DNA of 64,000 bases from Neoarius graeffei (Eukaryota > Chordata > Actinopteri > Siluriformes > Ariidae), in NCBI RefSeq assembly GCF_027579695.1, contig NC_083572.1, forward strand, positions 11,752,915 through 11,816,914, read 5' to 3'. Below, one piece after another: positions 20,791 through 34,400 of this stretch; position 1 is the first letter of the stretch; each line of letters starts with the position of its first letter. A program made the translations under genes and the position numbers. The notes beneath the pieces were generated by a model, which was not told the DNA's origin, searched no databases, and was given only the letters and a program-made list of their open reading frames with translations.

Positions 20791-21363
20791 ACCTAATTGT
20801 TTGAAATATTCCCAGCGTAGTGATAAAACTACTCAAATGTACTACTCTATGTAACTTTATTTTTAAATATATTTCAGTTAGGACCAGCTTTTATTGAACT
20901 ATTTGAGTTACAAATAAAAATATATAATTTTTTTCCCCGAAATATCGTTACCGGAAGTTCAACTCGCTTTACGTTAGCCGAATACGTTCCTATTTCCGCC
21001 GGCGTCTGAGAACCGACTGGAAAAGAATCTGATTGGGGTGAGCAAGTATTGATCAATCCGTAAACATCTGCTTTGTTTTGAATTGCATCTTAAATAAAAT
21101 AAAGGTTATTGTTTCTTCGTTCCGTGAGCTGCCATTGCAGGAGGTTTTTGTTCAGATTGAGTGGCTTAGCTTTTCAGAATACTCCATGGTTCTTGTTCGA
21201 TGCTAATGCTAACATGGCAAGTCCTGGATATGCTGCGTAATGAGTGTCGCGAGCACATTTGCAGCTTTCTGCATGTAATATTTATACATTTTTTTTTATT
21301 ATTATTAAAGTTACCCCTAAAACACTCAACGCATTAAACAAAATACTTTTATATCTTTCTCAT

Positions 21364-21413
<50 letters not shown>

Positions 21414-21445
21414 TTTTTGTATCCAAAGTTTCCCCTATAACGCTC

Positions 21446-21502
<57 letters not shown>

Positions 21503-21550
21503 TGTTAGTTTAGGGTATAATGTTAACTGGCTGGGTGTGTATTCTTGGTT
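20791..21550. other. Non-coding stretch with AT and GA microsatellites
   Basis: No gene seen. AT runs at about 21366-21410 and 21454-21480, the second followed by a GA run to 21502. Confidence 0.8.
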
Positions 21551-21687
21551 TGCAACCACGTGATCAAAACTGCTTGCGTCACTGACCGCCGCCATGTTGG
21601 AGGAAAAACAATATACACTAGTAAGAGTACAGACTGGGAAGGTAAAGAGGAGTTACATTTAGAAGCTTGTAGTCATTTCTCAAATCT

Positions 21688-22736
21688 CATCTCGTTATCT
21701 GTAGCCGCTTTATCCTGTTCTACAGGGTCGCAGGCAAGCTGGAGCCTATCCCAGCTGACTACGGGCGAAAGGCGGGGTACACCCTGGACAAGTCGCCAGG
21801 TCATCACAGGGCTGAGGTGGGGTTTACATTAGACCGTATCAGCGGATCATCAGATTAACGTTTTTAAAACGATTAGTGTGCACACAGCAACACCAATACA
21901 CGATTCGCGTGCACACAGCAACACCAATACACGGATACGCTCGGCTCCGCAGGCATCCTGCGCTCCAAATCACTCCGCCCTGAACAGCGAGTGCCCTCTG
22001 GAGGGTGCGCACTCTGGCCCTGCGCAGCTCACAGAGCGTGTGAGTGAAGTGCACAAGCGGTGATTCGGGACTGAGCCGCTGTGTGTGAGATCCCAGCGCA
22101 TATCACTTACCACTTGCAAGTGGAAGGATGGCAAGCCTAAAGACAATCGTAACTACACAATGGGCAGTATTTGCATCAGTATTTGCAGTATTTTCATACT
22201 TTTATACTCTTTAATGAAAGGTGATACAAGGCGGAAGTCCGCGTCGTTTTTCAGCAGTCGCGTCACATGACCAACGCCAGCGAATCAGGAAGGTGGATGT
22301 CACAGTGACGTTGTCCAATGACGATGCCAGCTAGAGCTCAGCACAGCGTATCCGCGTATTCTCAATGTTTACACAGCACCGGAGCTGACACGATCTGGAT
22401 CGAATACGTGGACCCTGGCGGATTCCCTTTTCCAGGCGGTTTAATGTAAACGGACAGTGCATCTGCGAAGAAAACGAGACAGATACGGTCTAATGTAAAC
22501 TTGGCCTGAGACACAGACAACCATTCACACTCACATTCACACCTACGGTCAGTTTAGAGTCACCAGTTAACCTAACCTGCATGTCTTTGGACTGTGGGGG
22601 AAACCGGAGGAAACCCACGCGGACACGGGGAGAACATGCAAACTCCACACAGAAAGGCCCTCGCTGGCCACGGGGCTCGAACCCGGACCTTCTTGCTGTG
22701 AGGCGACAGCGCTAACCACTACACCACCGTGCCGCC
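21688..22736 (-). mobile_element. V-SINE, copy 4, split by a MITE
   Basis: The TSD CATTTCTCAAATCT is at 21674-21687 and 22737-22750. SINE sequence occupies 21688-21815 and 22507-22736; the gap is an inverted-repeat element. Confidence 0.92.
21816..22506. mobile_element. MITE inside V-SINE, Harbinger-like ends
   Basis: Inverted ends with GTTTACATTAGACCGTATC at the left and its complement at the right; outermost bases GGTGGG and GGCC (as complement). Flanked by TGA on both sides, compatible with a 3-bp duplication. 691 bp, no transposase. Confidence 0.65.
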
Positions 22737-23070
22737 CATTTCTCAAATCTTTCTTGAAAAACAATTGGTTTGACTCTTTTAAAAGACAGGTATCTAACAC
22801 ACTTTATCACATATTTAGTTCTAAAAGAGCTCTCAGCAGGCGAGGAGGCCGCAGTATTTGAGGTAGTGGATTGACTCTGATCGTTTGGGAAGATTCTTCA
22901 ATAATTTTGCGTTTCTTTTTGTGCTCTGTAAGCCGAACATTTCGAGCTACTGCTTTAGTAGCTACCGTTTTTGATTTTGTTGTGGCCTGTATTTTGTGTC
23001 GGCGCCCAGTCTGGATCTGTAGAGATCACCTGGTTTCCCTAATGGAAAGAAGAAACAAAAATCAGCGTGA

Positions 23071-23483
23071 TCAAAAATTATATACAGCTCGTTTTTTTTT
23101 AAATGAAATAATCGGAGAAGCCTTTGATTGTCGGCTCACAAACTCGATGATCACGGCTTTGTCACCTTTGACCGCGGCGAGTTTCTGCACAACCAGGCTA
23201 TTAAACGATCCAGTATTGCTTATATATTGTGATCTGTCATTAATAACTAGTTCGTAGTACTTCCCATTGATAAAATGTTCACTGCAGACTCGTATGGTTT
23301 TTGCTTTCTCATCGCTTAGATCAGCCCGGTTTATGTTGGACAGCCATTGATGTCTACACTCCATGGATAGTTCTTGTTTTTTCTCCTTTTTTATTTATAA
23401 TTGCGGGAATTCTAAAGAACTTAATTCCCTGTGTCTCAAATGGAGTTGTTCCTGCATCCAGTTACAGCACAAAGAGTCGACAT
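23071..23483 (-). pseudogene. THAP-domain protein gene, decayed
   Basis: The minus strand begins MSTLCAVTGCRNNSI at 23483, then needs two frame changes to read FFRIPAIINKKGEK and RHQWLSNINRADLSDEK, ending in RVCSEHFINGKYYEL. This gives the C-x4-C and C-x2-H pairs, tryptophan and HF of a THAP zinc finger in the right order. After the finger the frame is open to 23071 with nothing I recognise. Such fingers occur in P-element-like and Kolobok transposons and in host THAP proteins. The surrounding repeats favour a transposon source. Confidence 0.6.
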
Positions 23484-23489
23484 AGTGAA

Positions 23490-24043
23490 GAAACAAAAGG
23501 AATTCTTGAGCGTAACAACTTGTCGAGCATATCTTCGATAGTAAATGTGCACCACGTGAGTGTGTGTATATCCTCCAACATGGCCCACTTCCGGTTTAAA
23601 GCCTCATGCATAATTAGCTATGACGTCACATGCAAACGAAGACTATATAAATATCATTTGTATTCATGTTATAAAGCTTTTATAACAGGTTTTAAACCTT
23701 ATTCAGAGCTGTCAGGCAGCAGAATCCCAATTAGAGCTATTTAGGACACTAGATAGGGCACTTTCATACTATATAGTGCATTTGGTTCTGTGTTCAGAGA
23801 TTGCGAGTTAATTGGACCTTGTTCTCGTCTGCGATGCTGTGTAGTCAATGATGACTAGTCCACTGCGCAAGCTGATGTGCAGTAAACATGCACACTAGTA
23901 TGAAGAGAGCAGTGCTGATTTGAGTCTGAGCCCTACACACTCCAACAACCTTTTAATTAAAAAATAAAAACTCACCCTACATATTAATCTTCATAAGTAA
24001 CGTGATCTTCAGTGGTGTCATGAACATGTAACTGTTTCTGACA
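23490..24043. other. Non-coding stretch
   Basis: No gene seen. CCATGTTGGAGGA near 23572-23584 (as complement) echoes 21592-21604 and may mark the right end of a degraded element that holds the THAP remnant and V-SINE copy 4. Confidence 0.4.
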
Positions 24044-24046
24044 TTA

Positions 24047-25199
24047 GGCCAAACAAAATAATATATGCGTTTCCGGTTACCCGACCGACCCTGTAAAAAC
24101 ACTGCGACCCTTCAACTGTTTATGACCACGATAAACAAACTATTTCTCGCGCCCGACCCTACCTGCTTGGCAGCCACGTGGCAAGTCAAACGAGAACCGC
24201 TAGGGTGTGTCATATAAACTACTCGGTATTTGCCGAAAGATACAAGGCCCGTCAGGAGTAAATTGACAACCAACATGCCCAGTTGCGTCCCGAGGCGCGG
24301 GGCTAGCCTGCCCAGGCAGCGCTGGTTCGTTGGGGAGAGGGCAGAGGTCTCATGCGGGGAAAGTAATTTAGTGTGGATATGGCTAGATAGTGATTGAAAT
24401 AATGCATACATCCCAAGGAACTGTTTGCTCAGGGTATAAATCAGGTATTCAACACTTCCAATGCTATTCTATACTCAACTTAAGATATCTGAACTGATAA
24501 TAAATCTGAAATTGGAGGAGTTTGTGTCAGTGATTTAAACCTTAGAGCAAATAGTATGAACCATGGACTAACGGCTGAAAAATGAAAGCATTTGCATTTG
24601 TTTTGCAACACAATTTCCAAACAGAATAGGAAACTTAAATATAGGAAGTTTAGTTTCTTTATTTGAAAAGAAAATGGCACGGAGCAGCTGTATTCATAAG
24701 AACAACATAAGTGAAAATTGCATTCATAGAAAGAATAAGAAAAAACATGAAGCAAATATAATGTCATTAAGGCCGAGATGTTAGGCACGCACCCAATTTC
24801 GATAAACGCACAAGACATCAGTTTTAAGTATGAAAGTCCCCACTAGTATATAAAAATATATTTTGGAAATGTTCAGAACTGAAGGGATAGATCTAGGTTC
24901 TAGCCACCACCAAATAGATCATCCACCAAAATATTCCCATTTTACCTGGAAAATGAAAGTATGGCATCATTATTAGAACAATTTATATACAAGTGCATCC
25001 TTATATCATCAACGATATCTGATGACTAGGTTTAGTTTTGAACGAGTATTTTGCAAAAAAAGTTTTCAAAGGAAACTTCTCACTTTTTCCGACCTACCTG
25101 AGAAAATTTGTCGTAAACTTTTGGGATAAAGAAATTTTTTTTTTACCTACCTACCCTATTTTGAAAACCCAGGAAACACATGTATTATTTTGTTTGGCC
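24047..25199. mobile_element. Harbinger-like element
   Basis: Inverted ends GGCCAAACAAAATAATATAT and, as complement at the right, GGCCAAACAAAATAATACAT. TTA lies on both sides (24044-24046, 25200-25202), the 3-bp TWA duplication expected for PIF/Harbinger. 1153 bp, no transposase. A GC-rich piece near 24285-24350 resembles 42901-42965. Confidence 0.75.
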
Positions 25200-25439
25200 T
25201 TACCCATAATTCCATTCGACAACCTGATAGTGGTGACGGAAGGATTTATCCATCACTTCATCTCTACTTAAAGAGAGATGTCGTCCTTATACACTCTGTT
25301 CAAAGAGCTGCTAAAAATTCAGCTTTCATGTTAATGCCCCAGTTAACCCCAGTAGGTGTTAGAAATGCAGGATGAAATGATATCTGATTTATTTTGGAAT
25401 CTAACAGCCTCTCTGCTTTCTCGGTTGTGCGTGAAGACC

Positions 25440-28400
25440 ATGGCGAAGTTCCTGGCCCCGGTGATTCAGGATAACCCCTCGGGATGGGGTCCCTGCGCTG
25501 TTCCGGAGAAGTTTAAGGACATGCCGTACCAGCCCTTTAGCAAAGGGGACCGTCTGGGCAAGGTCACATTTCACTCATTAATCATCCCAAATGATCATAC
25601 ACCCATCTTTTGTTCTACTACAGTTATTTCATTCTCAAATCTGACACACACAGTACTGTGCAAAAGTCTTAGGCACCCTTCCCCCCACACACACACAAAC
25701 TTTGTTATAGGTTTCTATTCTATGACTTCTGCATTATCGAGTCACAACATTACAAAACATTTTAGAGTCCAAAGGCTCGTTTTCCAGCACAGAATTAAAT
25801 ATTACAGGGAAAAAAGTTTGTATCTGAGCAGCATCTTCCATAAGAGAGCACTTTTCAGATTAAAAAAGAAAACATAATGAAGGCTGCTGGGTTTTGGTGC
25901 AAAATTAACAAGCGAGTGTGACAAAGTGTCCAGAAGAACTGTGGCTGGTTCTGGAAGATGCTCAGTAAAACCTACAGCTCACTTCCTTATAAAACTGCAC
26001 TCCTTGTGCCTGAGACTAAAGCAAAGAGTCGTCTCACACCAAATATCGACTTTGTTTCATTTATTATGGCTTACTGCTGTTTATGCATTTTTTTTTTTAT
26101 GTTGACACATTTCATTATATTAAGTCATTTTTGTTCTCCAGCATTTCTTAACATGTGCTTAAGACTTTCGCACAGCACTGTATGGATGATGTCAAAGCCT
26201 AATAATAAACAGATGTTCTGTAAAACCATGTTATTCAATGAAAGAAGAATGTTCTATTGTATTTATAAACTTTCTGTAAAGAGATGTTAGTTTAACTTTT
26301 TTTTTTTTTTGAAGGAGATGCCAGTGTTGAAGTTTTGTAACAGTTAGGATGGGATTTAAAAAAAAAAAAAAGATTATTTGTTGTTTGTAATCACTGGCAA
26401 ATTTGTGCACATCTGGATTTGCTGTCGTTTTTAAAATAATCAATTTCAGGGTGGAAACCATTGAATCAAGACTGTTAAATTAGATTTCTTCTTTTCCGTA
26501 TCGTTTTATAGGTAGCAGACTGGACTGGAGCGACCTACCAGGATAAAAGATACACAAGTAAGCGCATGACCAAGTCACACAGGCCTTGACCTGATAAACC
26601 TGATCTCCGTCCTGAACGTTCTGTTAATGCATTGAGTGCATCGCTGTCTTTCCTATCATCCTGGCAGATAAGTACTCATCCCAGTTCGGAGGAGGAAGTC
26701 AGTACGCTTATTTCCATGAGGAGGATGAAACGAGCTTCCAGCTGGTGGACACGGCCAAAACCCAGAAATCGGCCTACCAGAGGAACCGCATGCGCTTCGC
26801 CCAGGTACACGGCGCAACCTGAAACTTGTCTCATTGCGAAAAATGTCACGTGAAGTTGATCTCCGATTCGGATTTGCACGTTACGCAAATGTTTTTTGAA
26901 ACGGTTTTAAATTCTGGTTCCAATTAAGGATTATTCAAAGCCCAAAAGTCTTTTCTTGTTTCCCCTACAATGATATGAGGAGGAGGCGCTTCCTCCTCCC
27001 TGAAAGTCCCCACACACACACACACTTTAAGGTCCAAAAAAAAAAAAGCATCAGTGAGGCTGTTGTTCATACCGGCTGTTGTTGTTGTGTGCGAGTTTGA
27101 AATCTGATCAATCCCGTCGGAGGAGGAGCGATTTTTGGGAAATTGCATATAACCCCTGTGTAGCTGCATCCGTGGCAGGTGGCGCCACCTGGTGAACAAT
27201 TCTTTCTGGAATATGTCTTTAGAGTCTTCTGGGTTGTGAGCGTCAGTGAAAACGTCCCAGCAGTTTATGAAGAGTAGCGTTTAATGTGACGAGGCACCCA
27301 AAAATTTCAGACGCCCATAAAATCGGAAATATGACAGGTGGCGCCACCATCTTGACAACTTTTTTTGCACACCCACCTGGGGAACATTGTATGCGAGTTT
27401 GATCGAAATCTAATCAGTCATGTCAGAGGAGCAGCAATTTTTTTTTTTTGTAAATTGTGGACAGATGAGCTAAAAAAAACGGGTGCAGGCACTAGGACCA
27501 CACGGAAAGAGTGCAGGCCTTTCAGTTACATGAAACCTGTGATGGATAATGTCGTCGGCGCCCAAATTAAGGTCAAGCGCCCAAAATATGCTACCAAAAG
27601 TTTAAAAAAAAATGTTGATTAAATAAACTTGGCTGCGTAAAACCCAACGTCTTGACTTTCTTCTTTAAAAACTAGTGAGAATTAGCATGTATTTCTCGTA
27701 ATTGACGCGAAATCCGCACCATTCCCATGTAGTTCGACGAACCCAGAACAAGCCGTAAGCACAGATTACGGCGTATCAACGGCGATCAGCACGCCATGAT
27801 TTCGTGAAGGAGCGAGACTTGCGTACCAATGACCAGAGCGGGATTTCCACATGAGGAGTGCCTACTCAAAAACAGGAGAGCAAGTATGCAGGCACTTGGA
27901 CCATGCAGAAACATCTCCCGCTCAAGCTGCCAGTTTCCCATGCGCTGCGCTCTCCTCGCGTGCTCAAAAGCGATTCAGACAATAGTTAGCAATGTCAGAA
28001 GCCACCAAGTGGCAAAAGATGGACGATTTTTTTTTTTTTGCGGGGGAAAAAAGTGAGTGATGTCTTCAGACACACACTATATTAACTTGGCTCGCGTTAT
28101 GTTACGAATATTCATAGTGAGATCGTGTTGGAATATGATATCGCTTTGTAAACATCTTCAAGTTAGCTCACCATAGAAAATGACTGATTTTTCCATGTTC
28201 TTTCAAACGAGCTGTCAGTCTACTACTGTTCTTCACTTAACACACAAGTCAAAGTAGTGACAGGCAGTGGAGAAAGGTGAGTGAAAACAAATTGCAGAAA
28301 GAAGAAATCAGCTGTCTGACTTTGGAATGAGAATTATAAATCAGTTAGAACAGGGCTTTTCAAAGTGTGGGGCGCGCCCCCCCGGGGGGGCGCCAGAGTT

Positions 28401-31400
28401 CTTCAGGGGGGGCGCAACGTGAGGAGCCTTTACCAGAGGCAAAATGGATCGATTTTTAGTACCTAAAGCTACAGTGAGTGAGGAGACAGAGTTTGGGCCA
28501 AGCAAAAAAACCCAGAGCCTCCAGGATGTTGCAATTTGCAACTTCAGCGCAAATTCAGCCAATCCCCGCGAATTCAGGGCGGTGTTACAATTATATCCAA
28601 TCACCGCAACTTTCCCGCAAATTTGACCAATCGTTGGCGTCGTCTTGAGGTGACGTCGACAAACTACCTTCCGCCTTACTTCCATGTTTACGTTCAAGAG
28701 AAGCAGCATGCCCACAGTGTTGCCAGATTGGTTTTAAGTGCATTTTGGCGGGTTTTGAACATATTTTGGGCTGGAAAACGTCAGCAGTATCTGGCAACAT
28801 TGCATGATGTGCGAGTCAGTGTTTATGTAGGCTTAAATTCTGTTACTGAAAGTGTGTGATGTTTACAGTGAAGCACTGTGTGCACTTTATTATTTTTTTT
28901 ACTTAATACAAGAAAGTAATGGATGGCAACATTTTTGCCAAAATGGTATTTTATTTTCCATTGTTTAGGCAGCTTCAGCATCATACTGTGAAATTCTGTT
29001 CAAATTGTTTTTTTTTTTCTTCTATGAAGCCTGAGCCATTTATTTTATTAGTTTATAATTATTGTTTAATTTAGTCTTCAGGAGAGACTGCCTGCACACA
29101 GTACTAGTATTAATAGTTTTTTTTCTTACATGAAAGCTGAGGCATTTATATTATATTTTAAGGTAACTTCATGTTGTGCTGTGAGGTTCTATGCACTTTA
29201 ACTTTTGAACCAACAGGTGCATTTGGATACGTAAAGCCTATTTTTCTGCATTTTTGTAGTCCTGGTAATCTTTTATATTGGGAAAGTTGTTTATAGGACC
29301 ATTTCTCAGTGTCTTTGTTTTTTAATCAATAGTTTTTCAGTAATAAAATCGCAACAATTTCTCGCAACTTTCACTTCCTCCCGCAATGTAATCGCAACAA
29401 AAACCTAAAAAACGCCGCAACTTTCATCACAATTTATTTGGAAAACCCCCGCAACATCAGACATTTTAGCCCGCAACAATCACAAAAAAGGCCCGCAGAA
29501 TCCTGGGGGACTGGAAAAAGAAGGAAGTATGACCACGATTATTTAAAGTTTGGATTTTCATGGACTGGATCTGAAGATGCTCCACTGCCACAGTGTGTTG
29601 TCTGCCAAGAGGTGCTAGCTAACGATGCTATGAGATGTTTAAAATGTGTAAAACAAGATGTTTTAAAAAGCACAGATGTTTAAAACGTGAAAAAGAAAAA
29701 AAGAAAAATGTGTACAACAACCATTTTTTAAAAATACGAATGGAACATTAAGTATAGCAACAACAAAAATTGGGGGGGGCGCTGTTGTTTATTTGCTCTC
29801 CGAGGGGGGGCTGACTCTCCCACACTTTGAAAACCCCTGAGTTAGAACTATAAATGGTTCATATGCCATTTTAAATCTCGAAATGACTACAGTATAACGC
29901 TTTCATTCATGAAAGTTTCTTTATTTGGAACTAATTTCTGTTGTCTGTAACTCAGCAGGGACAGGTGCTCAAGGTGATAGGCAGGGAGCAAGAACAGCTG
30001 CCCCGGGTGATAGGCAGGGAGCAAGAACAGCTGCCCCAAGTGATGGGCAGGGAGCAGGAACAGCTGCACCAGGTGATGGGCAGGGAGCAGGAACAGCTGC
30101 CCTGGGTGATTTTTTTACAAACTACAAAATCGAGCAGTAAGGTATGAGAGGCTGCGGTACAGACGGGTGACGAGTTAAAACCAAAATGAAGTGTCTTAGT
30201 AGTGACGTCACCAGGAGTCTCCAGAATACCTTCAGTGCTCCTTGCCAAGTCCGTGGAACTGTCTTGGAGGGATGAACTTTCATTTAAATCCAAGCTTTAT
30301 TTAATCAGGTCATTTAATTGAGATCAAGGTTTCTTTTGCAAGAGAGACTCGAGCACAGCAGACAGACCTCAGGTAGGGGTGTCTAAAAAAAACTTGAGCC
30401 CTTTTGAGGATTTGCCTGAATAGAACACAACCAGCTGTCCTGCTGAAACTGCATCCCCTCAGCACAGGACTCACCACAGGATTTGATCCAACTTGGATTA
30501 AAAAATAAAAAAAAGTTCTGTTGTAAAAATTGTTCTAAAATAAATGTGAAGACTTTAAAATGACATTTTTAACTGAGGACCATCGTCATCCTCATCCCCC
30601 CCCCAAAAAAAAAGCCAGTAAATTCAGGGGAAACACTGTGTGTGTGTTTACAGAGGAACCTCCGTCGGGATAAGGACCGCAGGAATCTCACCCAGTTCAA
30701 CCTGCAGACTCTCCCTAAGAGCGCGAAACAGAAGGAGAGAGACCGTATGCGCCTGCAGAAGAAGTTCCAGAAGCAGTTTGGGGTTCGTCAGAAGTGGGAC
30801 CAGAAGTCACAGGTACAGGCTTTTCGTTTCATTTTATGACCGAATCGAAATTGCTCCGTCTCATAAACTCTGTCAGTCACTGTGATTAATTACTGGGCTG
30901 GTTGGACAGATGTTCAGGAGATGACATATTCGTGGTTATTAAGTGTGGCGTGTCCTGTCGTGGCTGTGGCAGGCTCAGCTGAAGCCCAGGGATTCGTCAG
31001 TGGAGGTGCGCAGTGACTGGGAGGTAAAGGAAGAGATGGACTTCCCTCGCCTGATGAAGATGAGATACATGGAGGTGGCTGATCCTTCAGACATGTGAGT
31101 GAACACACTGACCTCGAGCTAGGTGTTTCCCAAAACCACTCCTCAAACGTGGGAAAAAAAATACATTCCAGGAAATGGAAGACTTTCTTCTTTGGCAGTT
31201 TGTCTGTAAATTCTTCATTTCAGACCACACCCAAGTTGTGTCGACTGATATATTCTGGTATCTTTGTCTCTCTCTCTCTCCGGTGCAGCGAGTGCTGCGG
31301 TGCCCTGGAGCACTACGATAAAGCATTCGATCGCATCACCACCCGCAACGAGAAATCTCTAAAGAGCATTAAAAGGATCTTCCACACAGTCACCACCACT

Positions 31401-34400
31401 GATGACCCTGTTATCCGTAAGGTAACATTAATACCCCAGCTGGGAAGCCATAAAAGTTTACGATTTCAGTTCTTTATTGTGGCTTTCAGTAATTTTGCTG
31501 CAAGATGTGGTTCTTTTTTTTTTTCCTTGGTCCTACCTGTCCTTGAGACTTGGTGTGATTTTGTTTTTCCCCCTGCGTTTTTGCCAAACAGCTTTGTGTT
31601 CTGGCCAGCACTTTTTTTTTTTAATGCTTAAAAAGTAGTTTTTTGTTTCTGCTGCTGCAATATCAAGAGAGAACCCTGAATGACTGAGCCGCTACATTAA
31701 ACCACCATCATAAATCTGTCTTTTCATAGCTGGCTAAGACTCAAGGCAATGTCTTTGCTACCGATGCCATCCTGGCCACGCTGATGTGCTGCACACGCTC
31801 AGTGAACTCCTGGGACATCATCGTGCAGCGTGTCGGAAACAAGCTCTTCTTCGACAAGAGAGACAACTCCGACTTCGGTGAGCGTGCCAAGAAACTCCAA
31901 CTTTCGGCAGCTAGATACTACAGTGGAGCTTTTCAAGTGAAAATTGTGTGCGTGTGTGTATATGTGTCCCCATCAGATCTGCTCACGGTCAGCGAAACCG
32001 CAAACGAGCCTCCTCAGGAGGAAGGAAACTCCCTGAACTCGCCTCGAAACCTGGCCATGGAGGCCACATACATCAACCACAATTTCAGCCAGCAGTGCCT
32101 GCGCATGGTAGTGTAGCGCAGCTCTTTAACCGTGAAAGATCAGCCTTCACACTAATCAGATGCAGGTCAGGTATTTGAACATCTTCTGAGGTGCATGAAA
32201 TGTGTTCTTTAGGGAGAGAGGCACAAGTTCCCGAACTCAAACCCGTTCATCGAGGAGGATATGGATAAGAGTGAGGTGGCGTCTGTAGCATACAGGTGAG
32301 ATCAAACCCGAGCCGGGTTAAACAGCCACATTGAAAAGTACAACCGCGATTCCAAAAAAGTTGGGACAAAGTACAAATTGTCAATAAAAACGGAATGCAA
32401 TGATGACGTTTCAGAATTCCATATTTTATTCAGAATAGAACATAGATGACATATCAAATGTTTAAACTGAGAAAATGTATCATTTAAAGAGAAAAATTAG
32501 ATGATTTTAAATTTCATGACAACAACACATCTCAAAAAAGTTGGGACAAGGCCATGTTTACCACTGTGAGACATCCCCTTTTCTCTTTACAACAGTCTGT
32601 AAACGTCTGGGGACTGAGGAGACAAGTTGCTCAAGTTTAGGGATAGGAATGTTAACCCATTCTTGTCTAATGTAGGATTCTAGTTGCTCAACTGTCTTAG
32701 GTCTTTTTTGTCGTATCTTCCGTTTTATGATGCGCCAAATGTTTTCTATGGGTGAAAGATCTGGACTGCAGGCTGGCCAGTTCAGTACCCGGACCCTTCT
32801 TCTACGCAGCCATGATGCTGTAATTGATGCAGTATGTGGTTTGGCATTGTCATGTTGGAAAATGCAAGGTCTTCCCTGAAAGAGACGTCGTCTGGATGGG
32901 AGCATATGTTGCTCTAGAACCTGGATGTGCCTTTCAGCATTGATGGTGTCTTTCCAGATGTGTAAGCTGCCCATGCCACACGCACTAATGCAACCCCATA
33001 CCATCAGAGATGCAGGCTTCTGAACCGAGCGCTGATAACAACTTGGGTCGTCCTTCTCCTCTTTAGTCCGAATGACACGGCGTCCCTGATTTCCATAAAG
33101 AACTTCAAATTTTGATTCGTCTGACCACAGAACAGTTTTCCACTTTGCCACAGTCCATTTTAAATGAGCCTTGGTCCAGAGAAGACGTCAGCGCTTCTGG
33201 ATCACGTTTAGATACGGCTTCTTCTTTGAACTATAGAGTTTTAGCTGGCAATGGCGGATGGCACAGTGAATTGTGTTCACAGATAATGTTCTCTGGAAAT
33301 ATTCCTGAGCCCATTTTGTGATTTCCAATACAGAAGCATGCCTGTATGTGATGCAGTGCCGTCTAAGGGCCCGAAGATCACGGGCACCCAGTATGGTTTT
33401 CCGGCCTTGACCCTTACGCACAGAGATTCTTCCAGATTCTCTGAATCTTTTGATGATATTATGCACTGTAGATGATGATATGTTCAAACTCTTTGCAATT
33501 TTACACTGTCGAACTCCTTTCTGATATTGCTCCACTATTTGTCGGCGCAGAATTAGGGGGATTGGTGATCCTCTTCCCATCTTTACTTCTGAGAGCTGCT
33601 GCCACTCCAAGATGCTCTTTTTATACCCAGTCATGTTAATGACCTATTGCCAATTGACCTAATGAGTTGCAATTTGGTCCTCCAGCTGTTCCTTTTTTGT
33701 ACCTTTAACTTTTCCAGCCTCTTATTGCCCCCGTCCCAACTTTTTTGAGATGTGTTGCTGTCATGAAATTTCAAATGAGCCAATATTTGGCATGAAATTT
33801 CAAAATGTCTCACTTTCGACATTTGATATGTTGTCTGTGTTCTATTGTGAATACAATATCAGTTTTTGAGATTTGTAAATTATTGCACTCCGTTTTTATT
33901 TACAATTTGTACTTTGTCCCAACTTTTTTGGAATCGGGGTTGTACTGAAGTTGCATGAAACATTCTCGAATATGGAAATGCACGTGGATTTCCTGAGCGT
34001 AGTAGCATTTCCTGGTGTCGATGGACATGTTGTGCAATTCTGTATCAAAATATATTGAACTCCTCTCACTGGAGGTGTGGAGAGGATATTGACTCTGTGT
34101 GTGTAGGTACCGGAGGTGGAAACTTGGAGAGGATATTGATCTGATTGTGCGCTGTGAGCATGATGGCGTGATGACTGGAGCAAACGGAGAGCTTTCCTTC
34201 ATCAACATCAAAGCGCTCAATGAGTGGGACTCACGGGTAAGAATGAGAAAAAGACGGCGTCTTTTTTTTTGCATATTATGTGAATGTGTGTATGTTCCAG
34301 GTCAGAATTTTTAACCCAGTTCATAATTTGCTACCTGTATTAGGGAGACAGTATATCTCGGGTGAGGAGTTAGGAAGACTTTTGTATTTTAAACTACTTA

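Larger units (their letters stand above)
28351..29839 (+). mobile_element. hAT (Charlie-like) element in eif3d intron 3
   Basis: Perfect 8-bp TSD AGTTAGAA (28343-28350, 29840-29847). Inverted ends CAGGGCTTTTCAAAGTGTGG and the complement of CCACACTTTGAAAACCCCTG. It keeps the start of a ZBED-like transposase: [20 protein letters not shown] from 28444, then, after a nested element, [20 protein letters not shown] and [10 protein letters not shown] (about 29510-29632), the first cysteine pair of the finger. The catalytic domain is deleted. Confidence 0.88.

Noticed and set aside
24480..24818. Minus-strand 112-codon Phe/Leu/Ser-rich ORF
   Set aside because: Resembles a membrane protein only by AT-rich composition; it lies inside a Harbinger-like element without other coding sign.
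25356..25877. 173-codon ORF starting upstream of the eif3d ATG
   Set aside because: It uses an upstream Met and runs into intron 1; the conserved start is MAKF at 25440 and homology ends at GK before GT.
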